A stretch of DNA of 64,000 nucleotides from Uloborus plumipes (GCA_038373865.1 JAXGGA010005762.1:1-64000), one strand, 5' to 3'; positions 47,930 through 59,745 are shown, counted from the stretch's first letter. Translations and numbers: made by a program. The notes: a model not told the origin generated them from the letters alone.

Positions 47930-48130
47930 ACCTGTGTGCAGAAAATCAAAGCAGAGTAATCAACGTAATAACGCACAAAATCTGAGAAAACCTCGGATGA
48001 CTTTTCATCCTAGAGCTCACACTTCATTGCATTGAAAAAGAGGTTCCTTGTAGCCCCGAAACACGTGTCTGCATATTCTTGAAAATTTTGTGCCTTATTA
48101 CGTTGATTATTCTGATTTGATTAGATTTTA
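47930..48130. repeat. Third copy of the CACGTG palindrome family, diverged
   Basis: TTGCATTGAAAAAGAGGTTCC, then CCGAAACACGTGTCTG (about 48056-48071). AATCAACGTAATAACGCACA (about 47956) is inverted relative to TTATTACGTTGATT at 48096. Confidence 0.6.
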
Positions 48131-49054
48131 CATTGGTGTAAAGCATCGTTCAGTTTCAGGATTGCTTAAATCTAAGGCCACTATATAGACGATCTATATA
48201 GCGTGTATATAGCGGCTCTAGTTAAATCCAAAATCAAGGCAGCATGTTGGAAATTTTAGCTACTAGTTGGCTTATTTACGGTGACGTGATAATGGAGAGA
48301 TTTGAGATATTTTAAAATGATTTGACTTAGTGGAATATTTCCAGTTTTAATGTTTTGCTAGCTTTATTTATTGGGAGGTTTATTCAAAACTTTAATTGAA
48401 CTTGAAATGTTTTTGATGGTTTAATGCGCTTATTTGGTTTATATTTTACGTTTTCATGGAACTTTTAAAATGGCTGTAGCACCCCGTGGGTCAAGTGGAT
48501 AAGGACCCTCCTGTTAAATGCGATCAAATATGGAGTAAAATCGGGGTCTTCAATTTCGGGATTATACCAAGGGAGGCACTTCTTAGGCACTTCATTTATT
48601 CCCGGATAGTGCACTTCCGATTTATGTTCTGATATTTTAAGAAACTATTCCGTTATAAGAACGTGACTTTTTTTGGTGACTTGTTTATTTTCTACCTTGA
48701 CGATAATAGAAAGTTTCTTAAAGCAATTGACGATATCTACAAGTGTAAAGCAAGTTTAGAATTTAGAAATTGAAGTATTTAAACGGTTGCCGACTTGGAG
48801 GTTTTTAGTTGGCAAAAGCGATCATTAAATTGAGATAACCAAAAATAAAAAATGCGCCAAGCTATTTTACAGTACCTTTAACAGAAAAGTACCTAATTTA
48901 ACAATGCGAGCTAGTCCATAACCAAAAGCTAGTTTGGCCTATCATATCCATTAACCTCAAGCTGCCACAAAAGGAATTTTTTCTTCCCTCTCCAGTCTCA
49001 AAAGAGGGCCAAAAACCTATTTTGTATCACAAAAAATAATAAAGAGCTCATATT

Positions 49055-49330
49055 GGCCTAATTAGTAAGGAGCTGGACTTGCTACTGTAGAGTCGGCGGT
49101 TCGATGCCAACCGATCAAAGATCCTCCGTGTACGCTAATGGCGACTGCTACACTTCAAATTATTTGTAATCGCAAAGTCCTCCCCAGTTCTACCACCAAA
49201 TTAAAACGCATCGGGTTGCCAGATCAAAGGTTGCTAGACTCTAGGTCCGGATTAAAAAAAAGGTCTGTCTTCCACTCCTCATCCAACCGGTAAAGCTGCA
49301 TTTGACAATCAATAAGAGGGACCACACTGA
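49055..49330 (+). repeat. Degenerate SINE, same family as 18079-18475
   Basis: Shares TAAGG..GTCGGACT-like D-arm, B-box-like CGGTTCGATGCC (49097-49108), CGATCAAAGATCC (49111-49123) and CGCAAAGTCCTCC (49171-49183) with the copy at 18.1 kb, in the same order. Confidence 0.6.
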
Positions 49331-49334
49331 AGTT

Positions 49335-49440
49335 TATCATTGACAAAGATAATCTAGACTTTAAGCAAATACACCCACAGCTCGGTCATGACATCTTGAG
49401 ACTACAGTTTCGTAATTATTATACTCGGTTACTTAAAAAT
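49335..49440 (-). repeat. Fragment of the hammerhead-bearing repeat (3' half)
   Basis: On the minus strand, ACGAAACTGTAGTC (49412-49399) is followed by TCAAGATGTCATGACCGAGC and CTGTGGGTGTATTTGCTTA, the GAAA box, stem III and cleavage side, and downstream body of the repeat. The CTGANGA part is missing upstream. Confidence 0.55.
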
Positions 49441-49861
49441 AGGCGGATCAGTTTTAGAAATTTTGCATCGCCTCCATGGAAACCGCATGAAAGACAACAG
49501 TTTCACTCTGTTTTTATACACTGCTGTTGAGGCATTTCAGTCATTTTATGTTTATCGAATTAGGCTTACGATTTTATGTATGTCCTCGTATCGCAGTTAT
49601 TTCTAAACGTTTTCTAACAAATCTATAGTGCTAAATAGTTTGTTTTAGTAAAACCTGTCATCACGAGTATCCGTTATATAAATACCTCAAAAAGTATTAT
49701 ATTATCGTTGACTGAATAATAGTTTACGCACAAAACAATTTCAATCGTTTGCATTTAACCATTGTTACTAAAGCTAAGTAGAAGAAAAGTTCATAGCGCA
49801 GTAACTATGACAACCATCAGGGGAATTTCACTTCCGACCGCCTCCTCTGGTTACACAGGGT

Positions 49862-50030
49862 ATAGGAACTCATCAGTCAGGAATAGCCAATAGCCTAGCC
49901 GGAAGGCAGATATCATATTTAGATATCACGTATTTTGATGTCATGATCAAGCTGTGGGTGTATTTGCTAACAGTTCTGCTTTGCCCTGGATTATGGACGG
50001 TAACTCATTGCATATTACCAAGCTTTTCCC
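49862..50030. repeat. Hammerhead-repeat fragments in both orientations
   Basis: 49869-49876 is CTGATGAG on the minus strand preceded by GGCTATTCCTGA, but stem II is lost. From 49938 on the plus strand, GATGTCATGATCAAGCTGTGG and CTTTGCCCTGGATTATGG are the downstream body, repeated at 50209-50310. Confidence 0.55.
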
Positions 50031-50149
50031 TTCACTTTTCGAGTTGATCCGTACCATGGTTTGCTGACGCTCGCTGATGACGTGAATTAATTTCATACAC
50101 CAGTTCAAAGGTTATCTTAGCTACAATAAGATCATATCTGTCTCCAGTT

Positions 50150-50220
50150 CGGTTATTGGCTGTTCCTGACTGATGAGTTCCTAATGAGAACGAACTTGCA
50201 GTCTAAGGATGTCATGACCG
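50150..50220 (+). ncRNA. Hammerhead ribozyme-like motif, damaged near the catalytic box
   Basis: Outer stem I CGGT (50150-50153) pairs with ACCG (50217-50220), and inner stem I TTCCTGA (50163-50169) with TAAGGA (50204-50209), one mismatch. CTGATGA is at 50170-50176, stem II GTTC/GAAC at 50177-50191, then GAAC in place of GAAA (50192-50195) and a weakened stem III TTGCAG before GTC (50201-50203). The body that follows repeats 49938-50030, with the two repeats about 270 bp apart in the same direction. Confidence 0.6.
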
Positions 50221-50424
50221 AGCTGTGGGTCTGTTTGCTTATAGTTCTGCCTTGCCCTGGATTATGGGTGGTAACTCAATGCATATAATCTAGACTAGAC
50301 CAAGCTTTTGTATTGTTGCTGGACCATTTGGCAAGCTGAACGGTATGACTTTTAACCAAGTGGCTTTTCAACCATGCTGCTTTTCTCAAATCTAACTAAA
50401 CCTTGGCCATTTGGTTTCACTGCA

Positions 50425-50500
50425 ACTGAGAAAAAGCTCTGCGGTAAGAGCTTTGCTTCGCTTGCTGGAGGTCCTAGGTTCGATTTCCTCCAGTACCCAG
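50425..50500 (+). repeat. tRNA-like sequence, degenerate
   Basis: AGCTCTGCGGTAAGAGCT (D-arm-like), an anticodon-like TTCGCTT loop, then GGTTCGATTTCC (B-box-like). Acceptor pairing is poor. Probably the head of an old SINE, not a gene. Confidence 0.35.
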
Positions 50501-50539
50501 CATATTATTTTCTATTCTTGTGTTATACATCTTTCTTGT

Positions 50540-50845
50540 GAGCCGGCCACCTCGTCTAGTGGTCAGCGACGTCTGACCGTGATGCGGTGGCCCTGGGTTC
50601 GAGTCCCGGCTGGGGCATGGGCGTACTTTCTCTCTCTCTCATGTCATTGTCCTTTCTGTGTGTGTGAAAGTGAGTTATGAATGAATGCCTACCCTATAAA
50701 CGGGTCCTTATGGCATGTGTGTTGAGCATAAAATCGGTCTTCCACCTAAAATGGTGCTCTTAAAAACGGAAGCCGTATCATTACCCCATCCTTCAGGGAC
50801 CTGGTCTAGCTCTGCTGACCAACGGGGGCATGTAACAACAACAAC
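50540..50845 (+). repeat. tRNA-derived SINE, 306 bp, perfect 13-bp TSD
   Basis: Flanked by ACATCTTTCTTGT at 50527-50539 and 50846-50858. The tRNA-like head has A box TAGTGGTCAG (50556-50565) and B box GGTTCGAGTCCC (50596-50607). The body includes a short CT tract, and the element ends in an (AAC)n tail (50834-50845). The TSD and tail show LINE-driven insertion and a recent date. Confidence 0.85.
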
Positions 50846-51149
50846 ACATCTTTCTTGTATTTGTCCAGATGCAAAGACGCAGTTTTCTTTGTTTGTTAAA
50901 CTGATAAGTATTTAAAAAAGAGAGAGAGAGAAAGACTCGACAAAAGAAAAAAAAAAAATACCCAAGTTTTTTTTATGAACTGAAGTGATAAAAGTATGTA
51001 TCGCGGTTAATACTTCCACATTACATAAACATCCATCAAAGAGTTTATGTCGAACATGCTATAATTTGCAAACAATAGCTTTTGAAGAAACGCGCAAGTT
51101 AGCCAAAAATCCTCTATTACCTTTCCGAATCTCTCCCTGCACGAAATTT

Positions 51150-51362
51150 GTTTAACCCACGAAACCTCCCTGGACTATTGCCCCTACGACCATCAGCCGA
51201 GACTCTTCAATCAGTGAGTCTTGCGCAGTCCGGTTTGGCAACGGTTTCGCTCTTTCTCTGCTTTTGGAAGCGTGTTTGACCTACTGACGGAGAGAGGAGC
51301 CCAGTCCGTCATCCGTCATAGGCGAAGGCAGCAACTCCGCGAATTTTGAAGACTCCCAGCAG
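51150..51362 (+). promoter_or_regulatory. Possible promoter and non-coding first exon of an unseen gene
   Basis: A CpG- and GC-richer island in AT-rich DNA, with an initiator-like TCAGT (51211-51215) and a strong donor CAG|GTAAGC (exon end 51362). No long frame is open, so it would be 5' UTR. A partner exon would lie to the right, possibly outside the window. It could equally be unannotated repeat sequence. Confidence 0.25.
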
Positions 51363-51369
51363 GTAAGCA

Positions 51370-52940
51370 GATTCGCGCTCTGTAATTTCTAGCATGCACA
51401 TGGGGGAGGCCAGGCAAAAGGTAAACTTCATAGCAGGTCAGTTATTTTAGGGGGCAGGTGGGCAATTATACGCCCCCTGGCACTCAAAAATGTAATGTGG
51501 TTATGTCTGTACCTTAGACAGCAGCAACAACTGGTGTCAGATTTCAACCAATTTCAATTTATGCAAGAAATCTGCCTCTGAAGTACTAAACTTTTCATTG
51601 AAAATGCTAATGTAGTTCAGAGACCTTGTATTGAGTTAAAATGACTAGTATGGAGTGAAGCACATTTAAGAATGTCATAAAGATTCCTAAAGCTGTTCTT
51701 AAGTACCTTTATTGAGAGCTAAAACAAGCAATGTCACCTTAAACTTAAGTGTGATTAAAATTAATTTAAAATTGTCTCCTACTACATTAGGTATGTTTTT
51801 ACACACAATCTCTTGAAATATTCGAAATTTCACTCTGAGCTGGAGCAAAAGGGCGATAGAGGCAAAAAATTTAGAAATTCGATGACCATTTTTGATAAAA
51901 CTGTTATTTCTGACATTAGGTGCTGTTGTGCTAAAATGTATAACTGATACATATTTACATGTCATATGTGCGAGTATGTTGTGGTTTTTTTTTTAAAGAA
52001 GTGTATCTAATGTTAAGTATTGTTGAGAAAAGGTTTTTTTTTTAAGTGACACATATTGAGTCTCTCCCCTCCCCCTTCTTTCCGGCAAAAAAATTTAAAG
52101 TTACGAGTCTGTGGTTCAGCATTTTGGAAATAATAGCAAAAGTTTCATGAAATGCTGACGAATAATCCTGCAGACATAAATTTACTTCGGATAAAAAACG
52201 TTTGAATGTCTTGCCTCATCGGTTCTTTGAAACGCCATTATAAGCACCTGAAGTCCCCCCCCCCCCCGCAACTTTTAGTGCTCTCACAATTTAATTAGAA
52301 ATAGTTCAAATTAGTTTTTCGTTAAGAAATTAAAATGAAAGCTACAATTGCGTTTCAGAATCGCGAGAATTATAGTAGACGTTTAGTAGAATGTTGATGA
52401 ATCATATTTGTTGAAGGAAGAGATATCGTAGATGTCATGTTTCTTATTATATGTGAATGTAATAACGATAGACCTTACTTTAAACGTCATTACGTTACTC
52501 GTCATTTTTATTAATCTTTTTAGAGGGAAATATTCTTTAAATGGAAATTGAAATTTTTCCATGGTATGTCATATGTATTTAAAGTAAAAAAAAAATACGT
52601 AGGATGTTTAAAGGCATCGATCTCTTGTTTTATATTTATACGAGTATTTATTCCGTAAGTTTTTTAGGGAAAAAAATCTTTCTTATTCTTTTGATTTTAA
52701 ACCATATTGCCGATTGTGGTATGGCATGTATAATTTTTAACCCTTTATGCCCCGACGGGACTTAGAAGTACCGATTATATTAATTTAGCATTATGAATCC
52801 TAAATATCTGGAATCATGCCGGTACTTGAAAGTACCACTCCCTGTACTTTGCTGAGAGGTCGACAGATGGTACCTGCGATCGAAGACAGTTTTCTTATGG
52901 GATCCTTAGACCCTACTAGTTTAAAAAAAATTATTCGTTA
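51370..52940. other. Intergenic, nothing recognised
   Basis: AT-rich, C runs (52255-52267), short frames without similarity. Confidence 0.4.
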
Positions 52941-53323
52941 CATATTGCACCCTTGCTACAAAAGTGCCACAACTCAAAAAACTACGTTTTTCAGGAATTG
53001 AAAAAACTGTTCCCGGACTGACTCGGCACATTTTAGTATTTTTGAATTTGTCAATATGAAGACAGATACATCTCAAACTATGATCGTTAGTTACGCACGT
53101 TACTCTACGACGGCTGGACGACAACTCAAGATGTGGCATTTCAGTGGAAGGGGTCCTATGCATCTTGATAACGACATAACTGCCCTCTGGCGGCTGATTT
53201 TTCAATACAACTTCTGGCTCATTTGAAGATTGGTAGAGACGTGTAAACTACGTCTAATGACGATCATAACTCAAAAATTACAATTTTTGAGTTGTGGCAC
53301 TTTTGTAGCAAGGGTGCGATATG
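52941..53323. mobile_element. Inverted-repeat element, 383 bp, 40-bp termini
   Basis: The left end CATATTGCACCCTTGCTACA, AAAGTGCCACAACTCAAAAA is mirrored at 53284-53323 with about one mismatch. The TSD is not clear. The inside resembles no coding sequence. Confidence 0.65.
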
Positions 53324-53774
53324 TTTCATGTATTTTCAACTTAAAAAATGAAAAAAAATATGTAAAAACCCATTGCTAAATTAATTTGGGACAAAGCTTT
53401 GAGGAAAGTTTTAACATTACCCCCCTCCCCCCCCCCGAGAACATGCTGGCTGCGTTAGTGTAGAGCGCGGTATTGATCCCTCCTTGTATACTTTCGTAAT
53501 TATAATGAACCTGTGTTTAAATGTCATATTATAAATACAAAATGTTTGATTTTGTCTTTAAATTACAGTATTTTCGGAAGTTTTCTTGAAATCCCCCCCT
53601 TCCTCCAGAAATTTTTTTAAAGGCTAGTTAAATGGAAAACAAACCTTTTTTCCCTTATTGTGTTGATTTTAGAAAAGATAATAGCCGCTGTCTTATAATT
53701 CTCAAATCATTGAGACTAGTAGAACGTTACTAGTAGAAAGATAAACAATTTCTCACAAGTAAGGTTAAGTTTTT

Positions 53775-54995
53775 TACTTTCTTCTATATCTAATATATAG
53801 AAGAAAGTATTGGTTTCGTGAAAATTTTCGAATGTCGAATTTTGATGGATTTGCACGTTTTGAGGTGCGCTGAGTCCATTTCGACCATTTTTGGAAAATG
53901 TCTGTCTGTGTGTGTGTGTGTGTGTGTGTGTCTGTGTGTGAGTCTGTATGTGTGTGACCAGTTTTTGTGGCCGCGCTAGAGCAAAAACTACTGCATGAAA
54001 TCGAACAAAAATTTTTGCACATATGTACCACCATGTGAACTGGTGCACCTGACTTTGTTTAGCGAATTCCTCCAAGGGGGGTGGAGCAATCGCACGTGTT
54101 CTGCGCGGGAGTGAGTGCTATATCTCAGGAAGTAACCGGCGGAATCAAACGAAAATTGGTCCATAGGTAGACCCTACTAAGTACAGGTGCTGATTCAATT
54201 TGTTTGTCAATATCTCCAAGGGGGGTGGAGCAATCGCACGTGTTCTGCGCGGGGGTGATTGCTATATCTCAGGAAGTAACCGGCGGAATCAAACGAAAAT
54301 TGGTCCATAGGTAGACCCTACTGAGTACAGGTGCTGATTCAATTTGTTTGTCAATATCTCCAAGGGGGGTGGAGCAATCTCACGTGTTCTGCGCGGGGGT
54401 GACTGCTATATCTCAGGAAGTAACCGGCCGAATCAAACGAAAATTGGTCCATAGGTAGACCCTATTGAGTACAGGTGCTGATTCAATTTGTGTGTCAATA
54501 TCTCAAAGGGGGGTGGAGCAATCAAAAGTGCTTATTTTGTCATTGCACCTACTGTATCTCGGGAAATATTGCTGCGATTTGAATGAAATTTGGAATAACA
54601 CTAACTCAATATGGAAGCAAGCATCGATTAAATTTTGTCGCCAATCTCCTCAGGGGGAGGATGGGGTGATCTTTGCGCTTAGTCAACAATGCGAAAAATT
54701 AATTCATTAAAAAATCGCTTTCACGCTATTTAATTATCAAAACAGCTGAAAACTTTCAATGATTTGAAATTTTTAACTGTTGCCAATTTCTTTTTACTAA
54801 CAAATAAAATGTTTGCAATTTATCTAAACAAGGCTTTTGCAATGATTTCCAATTTCGCTCGTTGATTCTGAATTTGCAGGGTTATTACGATAATTGGGAA
54901 ATTGTAACTGTCTCCAATTACTCGGGCGAGTACGTATTTTATTTTGTAACCGGAATTCATAAGATAGATATAGAAGAAAGTTTCGTGACGGCCAC
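53775..54995 (+). repeat. Repeat family B with hairpin end and 144-bp tandem array
   Basis: Starts with hairpin CTTTCTTCTAT...ATAGAAGAAAG (53777-53807) and ends near ATATAGAAGAAAG (about 54967-54980). Order: hairpin, short unique, GT-rich microsatellite (53900-53957), then GTGGAGCAATC-containing tandem units with TCCAAG or TCAAAG marks at 54071, 54215, 54359 and 54503, exactly 144 bp apart. Identity between units is very high. Non-coding. Confidence 0.75.
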
Positions 54996-54999
54996 GACA

Positions 55000-56374
55000 G
55001 CTAGTTTAACTTTGATATTCACTACTCAAAGCATTTGCATCTAGTAAACTATTTTCTACAGCTATAAAATATATTGACACATTATAACGAAGATACAATT
55101 TTTCCTGCAGCAATATAAAGTAACAAGTGATTTCAATTTGTGTTGTAAATATTGGTTTTAAAAATTTCGTAAATTATATCCTCATGTAGAAAGACGATAC
55201 AAATATCAAAAACTTAATAGTAGTACTTACATTGACGCTATTAAGAATCCAATACTTTGATAAAAAAATTTTTGCAAAAAATGCACAGGCAAAAATACAT
55301 TTTTTGTAAAAATTTTTTTAACATTTCGCCTCAAAGGACTCAACTGTTCTATTAAGACAAAGAATAGAGTATGACATTGGCAAAAAAATGTTTCAATGTT
55401 GTTGGCAGAAGTTATGATCGTTTGAATATCGGTAAAATGACATATTTCAGCCTTACGCAACTATAAGCAAGTTGAACTTTCCTCGGTTGTTTATACATTA
55501 TTTTAAAGTGCTTACGCTGGTCTTTCAAACGACGCTACTTTTGCCGTGGCAACTGAAATGTACAATCTGTTTTTGGACCTCAAAAATGCTGAAAAACGTC
55601 GAAAATGCCTTGTTTTGAGGGCCTTTACTGACCTTACGGCAACAACTTACCTCAAATTAAACATTTATTTTGTAAAATGTGAACCTTCTGTATTCGATAT
55701 ACAAAAAGAAAATTGGAGTTCAACAGTTCCTGGTAAGAGTTTTGGCTCACAGCAACTTCCATGTCTTGAAAATCCGCTTAATTTTTGGTGCCGCACCTTC
55801 ATCTTTAGGGATCCATAAAAACTTAACAACTCAACTTTAGAACAAAACATTCCGGATTTAGTCTTTCAATAAGGTAATAAACATTTGGTAATTTTTTAGA
55901 AAAAATCAGACGTCATGAATCACAGGCGTGACACTCTCTTAGATTTTTGCTCTTAAAAATTAGCTATAGATAGAAAAAATGATTGCTTTCTCAGTGGGTT
56001 GATCTATTTCACGAAAATAAAAACAAAAAATTCCAAATGGACTTTTATCATGCCTACGGCAGCCATCCGTCTTAGGTTTTGTGAGGGACATCGTATTCCA
56101 TGTTTTTCGCAATCATTTAATCAATAATATATCCCAATTTCACGGAAAAAGGAAAAAAACTACGCTAGCCGCTCCCTAATAACCCTTCGCACCTCTTTTG
56201 GCTCTCTACTTTTCTGGTGTACTAACAGATTCCGCCGACCGCCATAAATTGCAATCCATGACCTGCTGTATTGCACAAAGTATGTTTCGAATGTTCACAT
56301 TTTCATTTTTCTGATTAATCCAAAAAGAATTTTTCCTTTTATGACATAGATAAAATTTTACGCTAATTGAAACG
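55000..56374. other. Intergenic, nothing firm
   Basis: The plus frame 55546-55818 (MATEMYNLFLDLKNAEKRRK...) is unrecognised and opposed by an equally open minus frame. Otherwise AT-rich. Confidence 0.35.
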
Positions 56375-56376
56375 TA

Positions 56377-56949
56377 CAGTGAAACGTCAATAATCCGGAA
56401 AATCCGGATCGTCGAAAATCCAGATTCGCGCCCGGAAAAATGTAAAAACTAGATAATGAAGACGGCGGTGTTAATGAAGTGACAGAAATAAAATCCAGAT
56501 TCACGCCCGGAAAAATGTAAAAATTAGATGATGAAGACGGCGGTGTTAATGAAGTGACGGAAATATACAGCACGATCCCGTTCTTTGAACAATGTGATGA
56601 AGTTAGTGTATAGAGTGAGAAGTTAGAGTATAGTATAGAGTGTTTAATATTCTTTAACTTCATACGGTACGGTTTTGTTTTTTACTGTACTGTACCTGAA
56701 CTCTCCTTCATATTTTGCGTTTGTATTCCGTGTTTTAGTTTCATTAAAGTACAGTACCGAGTAATGCACAGCAGTTTTAACTATTTTCCTACTGTAATTG
56801 TGAACATACAGACATAAGTTAATTTTGCAAAGTTTCAATTACGTTTCTATAGTTTTAAAGCAAAAAAGCCTATTTTCAAAAATCTGGATTTTTTGATAAT
56901 CCGCATGGGGTCCGGTCCCAATTAATCCGGATTATCGACGCTCGAACTG
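56377..56949. mobile_element. pogo/Tigger-like element, TA TSD, with internal duplication
   Basis: CAGTGAAACGTCAATAATCC at the left and, inverted, CAGTTCGAGCGTCGATAATCC at the right, each flanked by TA (56375-56376, 56950-56951). An internal tandem duplication of about 78 bp (about 56415-56570) repeats ATCCAGATTC.CGCCCGGAAA and GACGGCGGTGTTAATGAAG. The minus frame over it (56663-56358) only reads the duplication. Confidence 0.65.
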
Positions 56950-56951
56950 TA

Positions 56952-59635
56952 TATGAAATTATAAATTATATTAATGAAAATCATGAATAAAAATGAGCGC
57001 GCAATGTAATTAACTTCACAAAGATTTTTATTTCTCGAAAATTCCCCAGATCATATGAGCGACAGTTGTTCTATTTCTGTGATCGCTTCATTACACTCCC
57101 AAAAGAATGTGGGGGCCTCCTGCAAGAGAAAACTAGGGGTTTCGTGTGCGACCTCACCTCTCGTGTATCGACCCTCGGGGCCACCGTCCCTTTTCTCTTT
57201 ATGAAATCTGCAAAGCTGATAAGAGGGAAATGAGAAGAACCGAATATTGAAGGCAGTTTTGGCACAAGAGAAACTCGGTCCTATGTAGATTAGTGGTTCC
57301 AAACATTTTCAAGGCTTTTTTTAATACGCCATTCCTTTGTACATAATCAGTAAATGTTGAATTTAACAAATTATGGGATGACGTATGTAAAAATTTACAA
57401 ACAACCCACATAGGTGGTAAACTTTCGATTTGGTATATACAGAAGAAATATTTTCGCTCAAAAAGAAAATACATAAATAATTATTAATATAAAGTTTAAA
57501 ATAAATAAATGAGAATAAGTATTTATAAAAAGAAATATAACATATAAAAATAAAAAATACTAAATATTTTTTTTAGAAATTTGTCTTTTTCTGGTATAAA
57601 ATGTTTATGCCTAAAAAGCGTTTACCGTAAAACGTTTAGCGTAAAACGTTTATGGGGATGGGTAATTGCTATAATAATTTATCACTAATTACCCCCTCTA
57701 AAAAGTTTATTCTAAAATAAATTAGCTTTTGCATTTTTTTCATTTAAATTAGTAAAATAATTTTAGTATTAATCTTAATTATTCCGATAAAGAAAATGAA
57801 TTTTTCTTAGCAAATTGTGGCAAAATCAAGTAGTAGGCAATGAGACAAAAGCTTAAAGTTGCAGCACAAAATAAAAAAAGTTCATCCAAAAAAACTTATC
57901 AGTTTTTAAAACTCTCAAAGATTTCCTGAGAACTACAAGATTTTCCCATCAGTGGTTTCGAATTTAAAGCAAAGTGCGTGTAAATGAAAATGTGCAATGT
58001 TACGAGAGGTTACTGTACAAGGGAAGTTTCCAGTGAACATCATAAACCTGAATAATCTTGATCAAGTAAAGATTAATTCTAAAAGTTACTGGGAGAACCC
58101 TAAATTTTTGGAATTATTGCACACAATACTGAATTAAATTTCTTCTAAGTCCGGAAGAGGACGGCAGAGGATGACAATGACCCAGGCAATTTTCCCCAGA
58201 CACATCTAATAAATATTGCAAAGAAACCATCACGTTTCGACTAAAACACGTGCTTCAGTCAAAATGAAACCAGTTCCGGTCAGTTTTTTCTTATGTTTAC
58301 TTAGGTAGGCTGGTTAATGCACCATATCTAGGGTAATTAAGTAGAAATTAGATGGCAGGAAGCCTCTAGCAACCTAGTCCCTATGGTCGTAAGAGTCAAC
58401 CATGTTAAACATTTTCTTTTTTAGCTTGGTAGTAATTCAGCTTCATTTAGAGCGCAAATTCACGCTTTGATTGCTCCCGGCTCTTTGGAAGAACTTTCTC
58501 TAAATCTTTGGGAAGGGAGTATGTCAGAATGTTTTTTGAATAGATTCTACATGTTTGACAGATATGTGACGATATGTCTTAAATTTGAAGGGGAGGGGTG
58601 GGGTTAACAGAATAATTCTCACAATTATTACGGCACCCGACGTTAAATTCTCCCTTCTTAATATTGAAAAAATATGTATTTTAATATTTTTAATTTTGAG
58701 TTTTATGAGTGCTTATGTGTATGGATACGTGCCCGGAAGCAAATCTGCGATGCAAACTTAAATCTGCAATATAAACCGATATTAGATTAATTGTAAAATC
58801 TGAATAAACATCGAAAAATGTTTAAAATTGGATTCTAATACATGCACACCTGTAGATTTATATCCATCAAAATACGAACAAATTTGCATTAGCGAAAATT
58901 TTAATTTTTTTAATGTGAGATTTTTTTTCTCACAACTATGAAATTGTTTGCAAACTTTCTGAAACTGCGACGTCCTGTTTCTGCTAACAGGGATGTGTGT
59001 ACTCACATACGTGATTGAATATACTCAGGTACGCACGTTTTTTATACTTCTCAAATGCACTGTTTTATGAAATTTTTATGAATTTTTGCCAATTTTTACA
59101 TTTAGTTATTAGGGAATTTAAACAATTACTTTGAGTTTAAAAAAATTAAAGATTTCATAAGTACCCAAAAGCTGAACTCGCAATTACTAAATGGAATCTT
59201 TAAAAGAACAAATACAATGTAAAACTTCTTGCAGTGAGTAGAGAAACAATTTTACTACTTGCACACTTCCTAGTTTAATGAGAATCGATGCAAAGAAAAC
59301 AGTTTTACAGAGATAGTTGATAGAAATCCCGCCAAAGGCTCGACACTTAATATGGTGGGATTAAGGGAAATTCGCAAGTATCGCCGACTAAGATTAGATT
59401 TTAAAATCTCTTGTTTCATCGAATTTTTGTTCAGCGAATTTGGTGAGAATTCGACAAATTGTATCAAATCTAGTCGTGTAGGATCAAAACCGGTTAAGTG
59501 GATTTTTTATGAAAAATAATTTTATTTAAAAAAAATAAGTTTAAAAGCTTCTTACCAATGGTTTACAGGCAATAGATCAAAACCCACTGAATTTCATCAA
59601 AAAGTGAATATAAAGTAAATGCAATGCACCACTAA
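56952..59635. other. Intergenic, nothing recognised
   Basis: AT-rich sequence, a short array of CGTTTA.CGTAAAA (57619-57652), and frames without similarity. Confidence 0.4.
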
Positions 59636-59709
59636 CTCGGTTATTCCATCCAATGACTGCAGTTTCGTGCTTGTTAGCACTCGTCAGCCTAGAACAGGAA
59701 GTAACCGAG
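59636..59709 (-). ncRNA. Hammerhead ribozyme motif, core intact
   Basis: Read on the minus strand: outer stem I CTCGGTTA (59709-59702) pairs perfectly with TAACCGAG (59643-59636). Inner stem I TCTAGG pairs with ATTGGA using wobbles and one mismatch. Core CTGACGA is at 59687-59681, stem II GTGCT/AGCAC with AACA loop at 59680-59667, GAAA at 59666-59663, and stem III is the palindrome ACTGCAGT, ending in the GTC cleavage triplet with cleavage expected after 59655. All universally conserved hammerhead bases are present. The short stem III is the form found in Penelope-like elements and retrozymes, which act as tandem dimers. Confidence 0.8.
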
Positions 59710-59745
59710 CTGGGGACGGAAATCCTCTTATAGAAGCAAAGAGCA

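Noticed and set aside
53774..54075. Minus frames with poly-Thr/His
   Set aside because: Translation of the GT microsatellite of repeat family B.
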